DNA of 64,000 nt from UBA10518 sp022837185. Lineage in GTDB: Bacteria; Desulfobacterota; Desulfobulbia; Desulfobulbales; Desulfobulbaceae. Location of the stretch: NCBI GenBank assembly GCA_034007705.1, contig JAVEQK010000012.1, positions 17,648 to 81,647 on the forward strand, read 5' to 3'. The notes beneath the pieces were generated by a model that did no database searches, was not told where the DNA came from, and saw only the letters and a list, made by a program, of their open reading frames with translations. Of the stretch, positions 1 through 8,854 are shown in pieces (within the stretch, counting starts at the first letter, position 1; each line of letters begins with the position of its first letter). Both the position numbers and the translations under genes were made by a program.

Positions 1-870
1 GACTTCCTCTTCATTGTCACTGTAGAGGACGACCGGGGCATTACGGGGGATGTCGTTGACCCTTTTCTCCAAGGTTGCGTAGGGAACGACAACGGCACGG
101 GGAATTCTGCCTTTGACGGCGGCGCCGTCCGCTCTCAGGTCGAGCAGGACGATATTGCCCTTGGCAACGAATTCGTTGGTTGCGTAGACAGGGTACCCTT
201 CCTTGATCCAGGCGGGAATGCCTTCAAGAAATGCGCGGACGTTGGTGTAACCAAGTTCTTTCGCCAGACCGGCGTTTTCGGTGGTCATGCCTCACGTGAC
301 GCCCTGGCAGTAAAAGACGATAAGGCTGTTTTTATCCTCGGGCAGGACCGCGGCTCCCTTTTCTTTCAGCACGGGCACCGGGATATTGATGGCCCCGGGA
401 ATATGCGACGGGTTGTACCGGAACGGCGGGCGGGCATCAACCAGAGTCATGGGCGCTTTGTTTTCGATGAGCTGGTACAGTTCGTCCACCTTGATTTCGG
501 TAACACCCTCGGGGAGCTTGGCCAGTTTCGGCTTGATGACCGTGGCAAACTTGTCGTCGCCCCGCTGCTCCCAGGTTATGATCGCGGCTTCGCCGGCTTC
601 GGCGAACTCAAGGCCGGTGGTTTTGTCATCGAACTTGAGCATGTACGGTTGCGCGGCATCGCCCTTGCCGACGGTGATGGAAATGGTTTTCGCCTTGTTC
701 GACTTGCCGGTGACAGAGCCGATATAGACGTTGTCAGGCTGTTTCTGCGCCTCAACCGCCGCCGGTTTGGCAGCCGCCGTCGGTTTGCTCATGTCCTTGG
801 CGCAGCCGAAGGACATGAGTGCCAGCATGATGGCAATCGGAATGAATGGCAACAACTTGATTTTTTTCAT
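1..870 (-). CDS. Probable selenocysteine-containing tandem-rhodanese lipoprotein (3' end outside window)
   Basis: The frame opens with ATG at 870 behind a clear AGGAGG and runs to an in-frame TGA at 294-292, then stays open for 97 more codons to the window edge. The N-terminus MKKIKLLPF is followed by a hydrophobic stretch ending in SFGC, a weak lipobox, so export as a lipoprotein is likely. A linker domain of about 90 residues precedes a first rhodanese domain (VDARPPFRYNPSHIPGAINI, then FYCQGVT). The TGA follows that loop at a position where related rhodaneses usually have a second cysteine. The frame continues GMTTENAGLAKELGY and FLEGIPAWIKEGYP, the normal end of a rhodanese domain, and then a second rhodanese-like domain starts (IVLLDLRADGAAVKGRIPRA). 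A hairpin of SECIS type lies just after the TGA. I read this as a selenoprotein; a nonsense-mutated pseudogene is the alternative, made less likely by the conserved downstream frame. Confidence 0.8.
262..294 (-). promoter_or_regulatory. UGA-Sec codon and bacterial SECIS-like hairpin
   Basis: On the minus strand the TGA at 294-292 is followed by 17 nt and then CGCC-GGTCT-GGCG at 274-262, a perfect 4-bp GC stem closing a GGTCT loop. Bacterial SECIS elements lie in the coding sequence shortly after UGA and carry a GU in a small apical loop; from memory the E. coli fdhF element has the same GGUCU loop at nearly the same distance. Outer ACC/GGT pairing could extend the stem. Confidence 0.7.
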
Positions 871-900
871 GGATACCTCCTGTGTGTCAATTTTCAGCAA

Positions 901-1428
901 TATGCCGTTAAAGTAAGCAAAATCGTCAATAGACTTCCGGAAGCGCCGCGGACGAACAAGCAGGAGCAGGACCGGAAGCTGTCCATCTATTCCCGAAAGA
1001 CCCCTACCGGACCGCTCGTGTGGAGGGGTGCTGCTATCAGGTGTGGGTATTCAAAATAGTAATTAATCCTAATGTCTGCCATCAATAAAGTCAATTGCTA
1101 CAAAGTGGTGCTCTTCGTGGTGCGGCCAGCTGCAGTTTTTCATTATGCCTATTTATTCCAGCATGTTAGCCAAATATCGGGGGAGACGGTGCATGCAATT
1201 TGCCAGCAAAAAAAATACATGTACTTCCAGAATAATTTACATACAAACTCTTCGCTATTCATGAGGTTCGATTGATGGACAGGATGCATAAATTTATTGC
1301 TGCGACAATTTGCCACATTTCAAGGTGAAGAAGAGTTGCTACAATGTGGTATGAACCTGAGGAGGATTTCCTGCTGAATATCTCCTGATGCAGGGAAATT
1401 CACTGCAACAACAACCGGGAGGATTTGT
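901..1428. other. AT-rich intergenic region with a direct repeat and an inverted repeat
   Basis: This is the divergent spacer between the rhodanese gene and the secreted YcnI-like gene. I see no convincing gene in it. It holds a 15-bp direct repeat, TTGCTACAAAGTGGT at 1095-1109 and TTGCTACAATGTGGT at 1336-1350. The second copy also forms an inverted repeat with CCACATT at about 1312-1318 (CCACATT/AATGTGG). These could be regulator sites for either flanking gene. No confident -35/-10 pair was found. Confidence 0.4.
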
Positions 1429-2202
1429 ATGCAATTATTCAACAGCATCGCAGGGAGTGTTTTTTTTCTGTCAATCCTGTTCCAGGCATCCGGTGTTTTC
1501 GGGCACACGACGGGCCTGCCCAAAAATACCCCGGACAGCTACTATCAGCGCACTGAGCCGGACGGGGCGAGCGGAGTGGTCAATCACTTCGCCATCGCCC
1601 ACGGCTGCAACGGCAAGCCGGTGATTGCCTCGTCAATGCTCTTTCCCAACGGCAGGGACATGGTGATCGAGGACCAGGACGGCAGAATGGTCGATCCGGC
1701 AGAGCTGTTCAATGAACTGGAGCCGCTCAATAACCTGATCATGGGCGCCAAGCCGGCCCAGGCCGCAGAGTGGAAGAAGATAGAAGTAATTAGGACGGCG
1801 ACCAGGGAGTATTCCAATCACGGGCTGCACACCGAGGACGTGCGGGCCTTTCACTATTCCGGCGGCAATCTGCCCGACTACATGGTCGGCCTCCTGCCGT
1901 GGCGGGCGAGTTTCGCCGCCATCAGGGATGATTCCTGCGTCCGGGAAATCCAGGTCCGCATTCCGATAGTCAACTATTGCGAGCGCAATCCCAGGTCGCC
2001 CGATCGTCTGGATGCGTGGATCGGCAGAACCACGGGGTTGTTCAACGACCCGGAACTCGTGTCCGTCGGCTTCTGGCCCATGATCACCATTGTCAATACT
2101 GATTTTGACGCCTCGAGTTGCGGGGAAGGGATTGTGTACAAGGTGAGCCCGACCGACGAGGATATTGATTCGCTTCTGCCGATACCTTCCTTCAACCCCT
2201 GA
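1429..2202 (+). CDS. Secreted YcnI/DUF1775-like protein
   Basis: The gene encodes 257 aa. The ATG follows GGGAGG at a 6-nt spacing. Residues 1-25 form a typical signal peptide, and cleavage after VFG would leave His26 as the first mature residue. The next segment (NTPDSYYQR, then HFAIAHGCNGKPV and SMLFPNG) resembles the YcnI/DUF1775 pattern, in which an N-terminal histidine of the mature protein binds copper and an HGCxGxP motif begins the first strand. The C-terminal two thirds has paired cysteines but no motif I recognise. The gene stands alone, ending 2 bp from the convergent MFS gene. A role in periplasmic copper handling is an inference from the fold resemblance only. Confidence 0.6.
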   Translation: MQLFNSIAGSVFFLSILFQASGVFGHTTGLPKNTPDSYYQRTEPDGASGVVNHFAIAHGCNGKPVIASSMLFPNGRDMVIEDQDGRMVDPAELFNELEPLNNLIMGAKPAQAAEWKKIEVIRTATREYSNHGLHTEDVRAFHYSGGNLPDYMVGLLPWRASFAAIRDDSCVREIQVRIPIVNYCERNPRSPDRLDAWIGRTTGLFNDPELVSVGFWPMITIVNTDFDASSCGEGIVYKVSPTDEDIDSLLPIPSFNP

Positions 2203-2204
2203 GT

Positions 2205-3578
2205 TCAGTTGTCCAGGATGAGTTCGTTCCGTTCCCGCCGGGCCTGTTTTTCGTTGACGAGGGCCAGGAGCAGAATGCCCAGGATGAAAAAAACGATTAC
2301 CGACAGGATGGCGTTCCGGGAAGAGCCGCTCAGGTGGCGGATCAGGGCAAAGATGAACGGTCCCCAGACTGCGGAGAACTTGTTGACCACCGAATAGAAG
2401 GCGAAAAACTCGGCGGGGGATTCTTCCGGGATCATGGTGGAATACAGGGAGCGGCTGATGGCCTGGGAGCCGCCCATCACCAGGCCGACGGCTCCCCCGA
2501 GAATAAAGTACTGGGGCGCGGTATCGATGAAATAGGCGTAAATGACCACCCCGCTCCAGACAGCCAGCGACAGCATCACCGCCCGCTTGGTCCCTGTTCT
2601 GCCGGCTATCCACGAAAAGAGCAGGGCGCCGAAAATCGCCACCGCCTGCACCAGCAGCAGGGTGATCATCAGGGCGGCGGCGGAGAGCTTCAGCTCCTGC
2701 TTGCCGTACATGGTGGCCATCTGGATGACGGTCTGGATGCCTTCGTTGTACACGAGGAAGGCCGCCAGGAACAGGGCCAGCTGCTTCAGCTTGCCGATCT
2801 GGCGCAGCGTTTTCCATACCCGGGAGAACCCCAGGGTCAGGTAGCCGAGGGAGCTTTTCGGCAGGAGGGCAGACCGGCCGCGCCCGATTTTCGGCTCCCG
2901 CAGCAAAAGGGCGGTTACCAGGGCGAATCCCCCCCACCACAGGGCGGCGCTCAACATGCCTATCCGGGCGGCGGCGGCTTCGCTGAGGCCGAAGAAATCA
3001 TGAAAGGCGATGAGGACCAGGGCGGCGGCAAACTGCAGACCGCCGCCGGCATAGCCGTAGGCGAATCCTTTGCTTGAAACCCGGTCTTCCTCGCCCGGTA
3101 GCGCGATCTGGGGAAGAAAGGCGTCATAAAAGACATTGGCCCCGACAAAACCGACCTGGGAAAGGATGAACAACACGATGGTCGGCCACACATCCCCCTG
3201 CCCGCAGAAGGAAAGGAGCACTGCGCTGGTCACGCCCAGATAGCAGAAGACAAACAGAAACAGTTTTTTGGCGGAGCGGTAGTCGGCGATGGCCCCCAGC
3301 ACCGGGGCCAGCATGAAGACGATGAATGCCGCGGCCGACACCATGAAGCCCCACAGGGTCTCGGCGGCAAACAGGCTGCCGCCGATGACGAACCCTTCGG
3401 CCGGCACCACCACTCCGGCAAAATACATGGGCAGCACGGCCACCGCAACGGTTGTAATATAGGCCGAATTGGCCCAGTCGTACATGGCCCAGCCGAAGAG
3501 AACACGCTTGTCCCCGCGGACGGGCGCATTGGCGTCTGCCGCTCCTGTGTGTGCCGATGGCTTCTTCATGGAGGTCAT
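2205..3578 (-). CDS. MFS permease, UMF1 (Atg22-like) family
   Basis: This is an inner-membrane transporter of about 457 aa with some 12 hydrophobic helices. It opens with VLFGWAMYDWANSAY, the hallmark of the UMF1 branch of the major facilitator superfamily; the substrate of this family is not known with certainty. A central RTGTKRAVMLSLA loop matches the usual MFS cytoplasmic segment between helices. I place the start at ATG 3578 (or ATG 3569, MKKPSAH). The frame stays open upstream to 3761, but that part translates the intergenic GATTTC/GATCGG and GGCAGTC repeats and is not protein-like. No good Shine-Dalgarno sequence precedes either ATG. It converges on the YcnI-like gene with 2 bp between stop codons. 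Confidence 0.8.
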   Translation of the reverse strand: MTSMKKPSAHTGAADANAPVRGDKRVLFGWAMYDWANSAYITTVAVAVLPMYFAGVVVPAEGFVIGGSLFAAETLWGFMVSAAAFIVFMLAPVLGAIADYRSAKKLFLFVFCYLGVTSAVLLSFCGQGDVWPTIVLFILSQVGFVGANVFYDAFLPQIALPGEEDRVSSKGFAYGYAGGGLQFAAALVLIAFHDFFGLSEAAAARIGMLSAALWWGGFALVTALLLREPKIGRGRSALLPKSSLGYLTLGFSRVWKTLRQIGKLKQLALFLAAFLVYNEGIQTVIQMATMYGKQELKLSAAALMITLLLVQAVAIFGALLFSWIAGRTGTKRAVMLSLAVWSGVVIYAYFIDTAPQYFILGGAVGLVMGGSQAISRSLYSTMIPEESPAEFFAFYSVVNKFSAVWGPFIFALIRHLSGSSRNAILSVIVFFILGILLLALVNEKQARRERNELILDN

Positions 3579-3609
3579 ATTATGTGAGAAGCGGGAAGCA
3601 AGGCCGGTT

Positions 3610-3955
3610 GCAGGGGGAGTTGGCAGTCGGCAGTCGGCAGCATACCGGAAGACAGAAGACAGAGGACAGAAGTCAGAAGGAGTTTGCAGCTTTGCTGTCG
3701 GTGCGTTACGGTTGATCCAAATCGCAATCGGGATCGGTATCGAAATCGAAAAGCTTTCCACTCTATCCAGGTTGAGTGCGCTAACATTGTTCCTCTCCTC
3801 CTTCGTCCCCGCAGCCCAAGGTAGAGCACTGCCAACTGCTGACTAGCGACTGCCAACTGCCGTAATTGTGTTCAGGGTATGTAGGGGTGAGTTAGCGAAC
3901 CCCAACAATTCCAACCGGTTACGTTGGGGTTCGCAAAGCTCACCCCAACCTACGA
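3610..3955. repeat. Mosaic repeat island 1
   Basis: From left to right: GGCAGTC heptads (3621-3640), AGAAGACAGAGGACAGAAG, a GATCGG/GATCGAAATC hexad run (about 3715-3760), a copy of the TGCGGGGACGA unit on the minus strand (about 3800-3830), more heptads, and a full TAGGGGTGAG inverted repeat at about 3879-3955. The last unit carries the stop codon of the ligase/acyltransferase gene. Confidence 0.8.
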
Positions 3956-6787
3956 GACTTTCGGCTTCCCGCTCCCTTGTCCCGCACGGTACAATGGAGT
4001 GTACGATCCGGCGAGATCGGGCTCGCCCAGGTGGCTCAATATCTCCCGCCGCACCGCGTCCCGCAGTTTGAGGGCCGCCGTCCAGTCCGTGCCGGACGGC
4101 TCGACGGGGCGGCCGATGACCACGCTGACCGGTCCCCGCCTGGGGAACCAGGACTCCGAGCGCAGTTTGTTCCGCGTGCCGCGGATGGTGACGGGGGTAA
4201 CCGGGGTGCCTGCCTGCACTGCGGTCAGAAAAGCACCCATCCTGAAGGGCAGCAGGCCGGGTATTCTCTGCAGAGTGCCTTCCGGGAAAAAGAGCAGGGA
4301 TCGCCCCGCGGCAGCCAGTTCCGACAACCGGCTGATGGTCTCTTTTCCCCGTTCCATATCGAACCGTTCCACTGGAACAGCTCCCAGCCGGGTCAAAGGC
4401 AGCCACACCAGCGGTTTTGCCGCCAATTCCGCCTTGGCGATGAAGCTGCACGGAACCGGAAGGGCAGCCTGCAGGACGTAGGCGTCAAGATAGCTCATGT
4501 GGTTGGCGGCAAAGACGAGCGGGCGGTCAAGGGGAACATTTTCGGCTCCGGTTATCGTCAGCCTGGTGCCGGTCAGCAGGGCCAGCAGTTTTGCCGCGGC
4601 CCGGGTGACGAGCCACCCCGCCCGCCGGCCGGGCAGGAGGATGACCAGCAGCCAGACCGGCCCGGCCAGCAGTCCGTAGAGGAACCAGCAATAGCCCGCG
4701 TACAGGGTGTCGGTCAGCCGCCCGGCCGTCCTGCGAAGCTGCGGGGCCAGCCCGGACAGGGCGAGCCGGGCGACCTGCAGCCAGACCGCCCGTTTCGGTT
4801 CGCCGATGCGGTCCTGTTCGTACAGCTCCCGGCAGGCAGCCCTTCGGATTTTGCCGCTGGAGGTCTTGAGCACGGTGCCGGGTGGGGCAATGACTATCTC
4901 GTCCGGGGGCATGCCCAGGATGTCCACGGTGACGTTGGCAATCTGTTTGCGCAGCTCTTCCAGGGAATGGGGGTCCTTTTTCCTTGATTCGGTGAGCACG
5001 ACCAGGTTTTCCGTTCCCGAAACCCTGTCCCGGCTGCCGAACACCGCCGTGCTGCCCTTGCGGATGCCGGCAACGGAACCGATGGCCTCTTCCAGCTCAT
5101 GGGGGTATACATTCCTGCCGCCGCGGATAATGACGTCCTTGATCCTGCCGGTGACATAGACATCACCGCTGGCAATATAGGCCAGGTCCCCGGATTCCAG
5201 CCAGCCGTCCCGAAACAGTTCGCGGGTCTTGTCCGGGTTCCTGAAATAGCCGCTGGTCGATGAAGGCCCCTTGAACTGGAGGCGGCCCTCCCGCCTTTCC
5301 GGGAGTTCCCTGCCGGTATCGTCCACGATCCGGATCTGGTGGCCCTGAAGCGGTTGACCGCAGGCCACGAATTCCAGGGCCGGTGCGTTTTTTTCCTTGA
5401 TCGGCACGGCCTGACCCGATCGGGCAAAGGTGTCCCGGTCGATCCGGTCGATGACCGGTCCGCGGCCCAGCGGCGGGAAGGCGAGGCCGACCGACGATTC
5501 CGCCAGTCCATATACCGGGGCCATGGCTGTCCGTTGAAAACCGCAGGCGGCAAAGCGGTCGCAGAAGCTGGTAATCGTCTGGGGAGAAACGGGCTCGGCG
5601 CCGTTGAATGCCAGCCGCCATGTACTGAGGTCTATGTTTTCCAGGTCTTTGTCGTCGATGCGCCGGACGCAGAGTTCGTAGCCGAAGTTGGGCGATGCCG
5701 ACATGGTGCCGCGGTGAATATGGATCGCCCGAAGCCACCGTTCAGGGCGGGCGAGGAAGGCAAGGGGGGGCATGATGACCAGCCGGCATCCGTAGTAGAG
5801 GCTGCCCAGCCACGCCCCGATCAATCCCATGTCATGATAGAGCGGCAGCCAGCTGACGAACACGTCTGCCCGGGTCGTTGCCGTTGCCTGTCCCATGGCC
5901 CGTATATTGGCGAGCAGGTTGGCGTGGGTGAGCACCACCCCCTTGGGGTCGCCGGTGCTGCCCGAGGTATACTGCAGGAAGGCCACATCGCCGGCCTGGA
6001 CGGGGATGGGAGTGAACTCCGTCTCGGGCCGGGAGAGCTCGTGCACCGTCTGAATGGTGCGCAGGGTTTCCACCCGGATTTTGAGCAGTCTGGCCACGGG
6101 CTTGACCTCGGGTACGGTGATCAGTATCCGCACCCTGGCGTTGGTCAGGATGCCGGTATGTCTCCGCAGGTGCTCCTCGATCTGGGTGGGGCGAACGGGC
6201 GGGTAGAGGGGGACGGGGACGGCGCCGGCCAGGAGGATGCCGAAGAAGCTGAAGAAGTAGTCCAAGCCGGTGGGCAGGATAATGGCCACCGTCTCACCGG
6301 GCTCCAGGCCGGCATGCTGAAGGCCGGCCGCCACGCGTCCGGCTCCCCGCAGCAGCTCTCCGAAAGTGATTTTGGCTGGGTCCGTCTCGTAGCCGTCAAG
6401 GAGAATGTGCGTGCGTTCCGGGTGGGTGGCGGCATGAAGATTCAATACCTCCACCAGGGTCCGGGCCGTCACCGGCGGCTGTCCTTCCTCCATTGTCTGG
6501 AAGGGCTCCGCCTCCGGCTGCCGGTACGTAGCCGCGGGGACCTGTTCCCGGCTGTCAAGAAGGCGGAGGAGGTCCCTTGGCGTTTCCGCCGCGGCCAGCA
6601 CCTGTTCCGGCAGCCGCACACCGAAATGCTTCTCCAGGCGGGCCAGAAGCTCCATCCGGGTCAGGCTGTCCAGGCCGAGGTCTCTTTCCAGTGAACTGTC
6701 GAGGGTGATCGGGGATGAACGAAGTTCCGGATGAAGCTCCACGGCAACTTCACGAATGACCCCAAGCAGTTCCCGTTCATTATCCAA
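3950..6787 (-). CDS. ACP - fatty acyl-AMP ligase - PlsC acyltransferase fusion
   Basis: About 945 aa in three domains. An N-terminal acyl carrier protein (first 80 residues) carries the phosphopantetheine serine in DLGLDSLTRMEL. A central adenylate-forming domain has YTSGSTGDPKGVVLTHANL and FVSWLPLYHDMGLIG, characteristic of fatty acyl-AMP ligases that load ACPs, and ends with LKTSSGKIRR holding the catalytic lysine. A C-terminal 1-acylglycerol-phosphate acyltransferase domain has NHMSYLDAY and FPEGTLQRIPGLLPF. The protein could activate a fatty acid, hold it on its own ACP and pass it to a lipid acceptor, as Aas does in outline. I chose the TTG start at 6787 because GGGAGG lies 6 nt upstream; another TTG at 6817 is in frame. 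The stop codon (TAG) lies inside a dispersed inverted repeat. It follows treT by about 110 bp. Confidence 0.85.
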   Translation of the reverse strand: MDNERELLGVIREVAVELHPELRSSPITLDSSLERDLGLDSLTRMELLARLEKHFGVRLPEQVLAAAETPRDLLRLLDSREQVPAATYRQPEAEPFQTMEEGQPPVTARTLVEVLNLHAATHPERTHILLDGYETDPAKITFGELLRGAGRVAAGLQHAGLEPGETVAIILPTGLDYFFSFFGILLAGAVPVPLYPPVRPTQIEEHLRRHTGILTNARVRILITVPEVKPVARLLKIRVETLRTIQTVHELSRPETEFTPIPVQAGDVAFLQYTSGSTGDPKGVVLTHANLLANIRAMGQATATTRADVFVSWLPLYHDMGLIGAWLGSLYYGCRLVIMPPLAFLARPERWLRAIHIHRGTMSASPNFGYELCVRRIDDKDLENIDLSTWRLAFNGAEPVSPQTITSFCDRFAACGFQRTAMAPVYGLAESSVGLAFPPLGRGPVIDRIDRDTFARSGQAVPIKEKNAPALEFVACGQPLQGHQIRIVDDTGRELPERREGRLQFKGPSSTSGYFRNPDKTRELFRDGWLESGDLAYIASGDVYVTGRIKDVIIRGGRNVYPHELEEAIGSVAGIRKGSTAVFGSRDRVSGTENLVVLTESRKKDPHSLEELRKQIANVTVDILGMPPDEIVIAPPGTVLKTSSGKIRRAACRELYEQDRIGEPKRAVWLQVARLALSGLAPQLRRTAGRLTDTLYAGYCWFLYGLLAGPVWLLVILLPGRRAGWLVTRAAAKLLALLTGTRLTITGAENVPLDRPLVFAANHMSYLDAYVLQAALPVPCSFIAKAELAAKPLVWLPLTRLGAVPVERFDMERGKETISRLSELAAAGRSLLFFPEGTLQRIPGLLPFRMGAFLTAVQAGTPVTPVTIRGTRNKLRSESWFPRRGPVSVVIGRPVEPSGTDWTAALKLRDAVRREILSHLGEPDLAGSYTPLYRAGQGSGKPKVS

Positions 6788-6897
6788 ACGATTCCTCCCT
6801 GCCAGGGCTGTGCGCAATCAAGGTCATGATGTTTCCCGAATCAATCATTCCGGCATCACCGGGACGGCTTTTCCCGACTGCGGGCTTTGCAGAGCGC

Positions 6898-8139
6898 TCA
6901 TCCCAGTTCAATCCTGTCCCGTCCTCCGAAGTGCAGGCTCGACATGAGGGTCAGGTATTCCCGCAGATGGCGGGTGATGAGGAAATTGTCGCGGACGAAT
7001 TCCCGGGCCTTGAGGCCTATCTCTCCGATTTTTTCCCTGTTGTGGAAAAGATAGCGGATACGGAGGGCGGCGCCTTCGGGGGTGTTCACCCGGAAGCCGG
7101 TGTTGAAGTTGATGACCTGCAACCGGATGCCTCCCGTGTCGCCGCCGATGACGGGCTTGCCTTTCCACATGGCCTCGGTGACGGTGAGGCCGAATCCCTC
7201 CTTGATGGATTTCTGCAGGACGATGTGGGCGGCCCGCTGCAGGGCGTTGATGGTCCGATGGGCGTCGGGGGGAAGCAGCAGGACATGGATGTCCGGATCG
7301 CCGGCAGAGTTGTCCTGGACCTCCCGGAGCACCTGTTCGCCCTCGGGGTCATCGGTGGCGCCGCCTCCGGCCAGGACAAGCTGGACAGCGGGCACGAATT
7401 TCTTGACAAGTTTATAGGCCTGGATGACCCCCAGCGGATCCTTGAACCGGTCGAACCGGGAAACCTGGACCAGCAGAGGACGTTCCGGATCAATGTTGAA
7501 CTCGGCACGAACAGCGGCGATTTCACTCTCCTCCAGGTCGATGTTTTTTTCGCTGAGGGGATCGATGCTGGGCGGGATGATGTACTGGGGATGGGGAAGC
7601 GTCTGGGCGAATCCCGCCAGGGAAAAAATACTGGCATCATAGTCGCGGACGAACCGGCGCAGGTATTTCCAGACCGGCCGGTAGGGGTGGCTGGCATCGA
7701 TGTGACAGCGCCAGACCCACTTTCCCCGGCGCTTGGGGCAGAGGGACAGGAGGGGGGCCGGCTGGGGATCGTGAATGAAAACATAATCGGCTGCTTCGAG
7801 CCTTTCCCGCATCGCCTCGGCGTTGGTGCGGTTGACCTCTTCATAGGCGGCGATCTGCGCCTCCGGGATGCGCACATGGTTCCCCTGCAGGCCGTTGTGC
7901 ATGTCCTTGGTGCACTGGTAAAAGGTCTCGTTGCCCTCAATGACCTCCCAGCTCGTCTCTATCCCGACCTCCTGCATCAGCGGCACCAGTTTTTCGAGGA
8001 TTTCGGCAACCCCGCCGCCGACCCGGGTCGAATTGACATGGATGACCTTGAGGCCGGTCAACGGCCGGGACAGCTGAAACAGATGATCGATCACTTCCTC
8101 GCCCGCCACCCGGCCGTATGCTTCCAACTGACTCGTCAT
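6898..8139 (-). CDS. treT: Trehalose glycosyltransferring synthase TreT (GT4)
   Basis: 413 aa, with an ATG preceded by AGGAG. The N-terminal LKVIHVNSTRVGGGVAEIL and WEVIEGNETFYQCTKDMHN, and the C-terminal KEGFGLTVTEAMWKGKPVI donor-site signature, identify a GT4 retaining glycosyltransferase of the TreT type. TreT makes trehalose reversibly from a nucleotide-diphosphate glucose and glucose. The gene is the fourth of the treZ-treY-DUF5752-treT run, 9 bp after the DUF5752 gene, so the cell has two routes to trehalose in one operon: from maltodextrin ends (TreYZ) and from NDP-glucose (TreT). The related kojibiose or trehalose phosphorylase families are not GT4, so the family assignment is firm; the sugar donor is not readable from sequence. 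Confidence 0.88.
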   Translation of the reverse strand: MTSQLEAYGRVAGEEVIDHLFQLSRPLTGLKVIHVNSTRVGGGVAEILEKLVPLMQEVGIETSWEVIEGNETFYQCTKDMHNGLQGNHVRIPEAQIAAYEEVNRTNAEAMRERLEAADYVFIHDPQPAPLLSLCPKRRGKWVWRCHIDASHPYRPVWKYLRRFVRDYDASIFSLAGFAQTLPHPQYIIPPSIDPLSEKNIDLEESEIAAVRAEFNIDPERPLLVQVSRFDRFKDPLGVIQAYKLVKKFVPAVQLVLAGGGATDDPEGEQVLREVQDNSAGDPDIHVLLLPPDAHRTINALQRAAHIVLQKSIKEGFGLTVTEAMWKGKPVIGGDTGGIRLQVINFNTGFRVNTPEGAALRIRYLFHNREKIGEIGLKAREFVRDNFLITRHLREYLTLMSSLHFGGRDRIELG

Positions 8140-8148
8140 ACCCTTCTC

Positions 8149-8829
8149 CTACGCAAAAAAATCCGTAATGATTTTCACCAACTGGTCCTTGATCTGGTGC
8201 AGGCTCCCGAAATAGGGATCGACGCCGGCGAGCTGCCGGCACAGTTCGCTGCACCGTTCCCCGTGTCCGCTCAGCCAGAAGCTGAAGTCGTCGCCGTGGC
8301 TGTCCAGCCGCCGCCGTGCGTCGATAAAGTGATAAAAAATACTGCTGGTGGAAAGGCCGGGCAGCAGCTCGGCCAGTTTTTCCGGGGAATCCACCCGGTT
8401 TCCAGTATCGAAAATAACGATCTGGGAACGGATGAATTCAAAGCGGGAAGAAGCCTGCAGCCAGGAAAGATACCCCTGTTCGTCAAGCCGTTCCTCTATG
8501 ATTTCCAGCAGTTCCTGGCGCAGGTCCTCGAGGTCGGCGAAATCCGTCGGATCGATGACGGCCAGCCGCTCGGCCAGGGTGGCATCATGCATGCCGTACC
8601 AGGCCCAGGCGGCGAAATCGTTGTTGTATTCCCGTTCCTCGAACCGGGGCTGCAGCAGTCCACCCCAGAAATGATAGTAAATGCTGTCCAGGCTGATGAC
8701 GTTGAGGATATCCCGAAGCTCCTTGAGGTTGACGGCCCGGTGGCCGGTGGCGATGGCTATCAGCGCGCAGTCCTTGAGTTCGAAAACATCCGGTTCGGGA
8801 TTGCCGGTTTGCTCTGCAGAGGGGCACAT
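8149..8829 (-). CDS. DUF5752 family protein
   Basis: 226 aa, soluble, rich in acidic residues and aromatics. The ATG is preceded by AAGGAG. It has the features I associate with DUF5752: an N-terminal FELKDCALIAIATGHRAVNLKEL and two related segments, each with a YHF (SIYYHFWGG, SIFYHFIDA), which suggests an internal duplication of about 100 residues. The biochemical role is unknown. Its place between malQ-treY and treT, 9 bp from treT and 25 bp from treY, argues for a part in trehalose or glycogen metabolism, perhaps as a partner of TreT. No signal peptide or membrane segment is visible. Confidence 0.8.
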   Translation of the reverse strand: MCPSAEQTGNPEPDVFELKDCALIAIATGHRAVNLKELRDILNVISLDSIYYHFWGGLLQPRFEEREYNNDFAAWAWYGMHDATLAERLAVIDPTDFADLEDLRQELLEIIEERLDEQGYLSWLQASSRFEFIRSQIVIFDTGNRVDSPEKLAELLPGLSTSSIFYHFIDARRRLDSHGDDFSFWLSGHGERCSELCRQLAGVDPYFGSLHQIKDQLVKIITDFFA

Positions 8830-8854
8830 GGATCAACTCCTTGACGTATGATGG

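Noticed and set aside
292..294. Reading the rhodanese gene as ending at TGA (normal stop or pseudogene)
   Set aside because: The 97 codons after it complete the domain and stay in frame, and a SECIS-like hairpin lies at the right place. A point-mutation pseudogene remains possible but is less likely.
1072..1275. A 67-codon open frame in the rhodanese / YcnI-like spacer
   Set aside because: It lies in AT-rich sequence with no ribosome site and overlaps the direct repeat; probably chance.
3579..3761. N-terminal extension of the MFS permease
   Set aside because: Its translation (FSISIPIPIAIWI and similar) is just the hexad and heptad repeats read as codons.
6826..8844. A 672-codon open frame on the plus strand, opposite treT and the DUF5752 gene
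   Set aside because: It is antisense to two well-supported genes in GC-rich DNA and its translation has no domain or ribosome site.
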